A DNA stretch of 17,325 nt from Clostridia bacterium (GTDB taxonomy: Bacteria; Bacillota_A; Clostridia; Christensenellales; Aristaeellaceae), in the NCBI GenBank assembly GCA_009783365.1, contig WRHG01000015.1, positions 1-17,325 of the forward strand. Direction: 5' to 3'. Every line of letters begins with the position of its first letter. The first letter of the stretch is position 1. The position numbers and the translations under genes are program-made. Below, piece after piece: positions 17,167 to 17,325 of this stretch. A model generated the notes under the pieces. That model had not been told where the DNA came from and did no database searches. It saw only the letters and a list, made by a program, of their open reading frames with translations.

Positions 17167-17325
17167 CTACATCCGCTCCGGCGCGCCCATGCCGATCAGG
17201 AAAAGGGCAATGCGCAGGGTTTGTTTCACCGCTCGGGTCAGCGCCAGCCGGGCTTCCCGAACGGCCGGTTCCGCGTCGAGAATCCGGTGTTCATAATAGA
17301 ATTTATTATAATTTTTGGCAATTTC
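17167..17325 (-). CDS. argS: Arginyl-tRNA synthetase, C-terminal 52 residues; 5' part outside window
   Basis: The frame is open to the right edge and ends at TAG 17167-17169. It reads the end of the class I ArgS anticodon-binding (DALR) domain: 'KNYNKFYYEHRIL', then 'AREARLALTRAVKQTLRIAL' pattern elements ('EARLALTRAVKQTL'), and the typical closing 'GMGAPERM'. ArgS charges tRNA-Arg with arginine. The 'F-Y-x-x-H-x-I-L' and terminal 'A-P-E-R-M' are diagnostic of the family, so the call is firm although only the tail is present. The methyltransferase gene follows after three bases, making argS the probable promoter-proximal gene of a two-gene operon. Confidence 0.92.
   Translation of the reverse strand, partial: EIAKNYNKFYYEHRILDAEPAVREARLALTRAVKQTLRIALFLIGMGAPERM

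Overview
The window looks like chromosomal DNA of a Gram-positive bacterium of the class Clostridia (low-GC phylum, but with a fairly high GC content here, judged by eye). The evidence is strong AGGAGG-type ribosome binding sites, a plsX-acpP-rnc-ftsY cluster, a UPF0340/YwlG homologue, a DUF975 membrane protein and a clostridial-type intracellular GH13 amylase. The exact genus cannot be read from the sequence. An uncultured gut-type Clostridia lineage is an inference. No rRNA, tRNA, CRISPR array, insertion sequence or prophage gene was recognised. Coding density is very high, and no gene-free stretch exceeds about 210 bases.

Left half, mostly + strand: the 3' end of an oligopeptide-type ABC substrate-binding protein (1-662) converges on a minus-strand flavoprotein with a compact four-cysteine motif (719-1417). 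Then come a cytoplasmic GH13 maltodextrin hydrolase (1621-3411), recF two bases behind it (3414-4535), an NADP-type glutamate dehydrogenase (4691-6037) with its own promoter and a perfect inverted repeat, and a phosphoglycolate-phosphatase-type HAD enzyme (6046-6726).

Right half, all minus strand, read from right to left: the 3' end of argS (17167-17325) runs into a SpoU/TrmH-type RNA methyltransferase (16348-17163). A strong-looking promoter follows, then one very large gene (12159-16184, TTG start). Its product has a proline/arginine-rich disordered N-terminal tail, one transmembrane helix, two Ig-like domains, a very acidic linker and a C-terminal PQQ-type beta-propeller. Next is a tightly packed run plsX, acpP, rnc, ftsY, DUF975, a second SpoU methyltransferase and UPF0340. 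It ends in an internally deleted EamA-family transporter pseudogene (6764-6975) that converges on the HAD phosphatase gene.

Physiologically the window mixes housekeeping functions (phospholipid acyl supply, RNase III, SRP receptor, DNA repair, ammonium assimilation, arginyl-tRNA synthesis) with one poorly characterised envelope protein. That protein is the best candidate for undescribed biology. Other oddities are recF away from dnaA/dnaN/gyrB, fabD/fabG and smc missing from the plsX-ftsY cluster, the eroded transporter, and possible operators at the gdhA and beta-propeller promoters.
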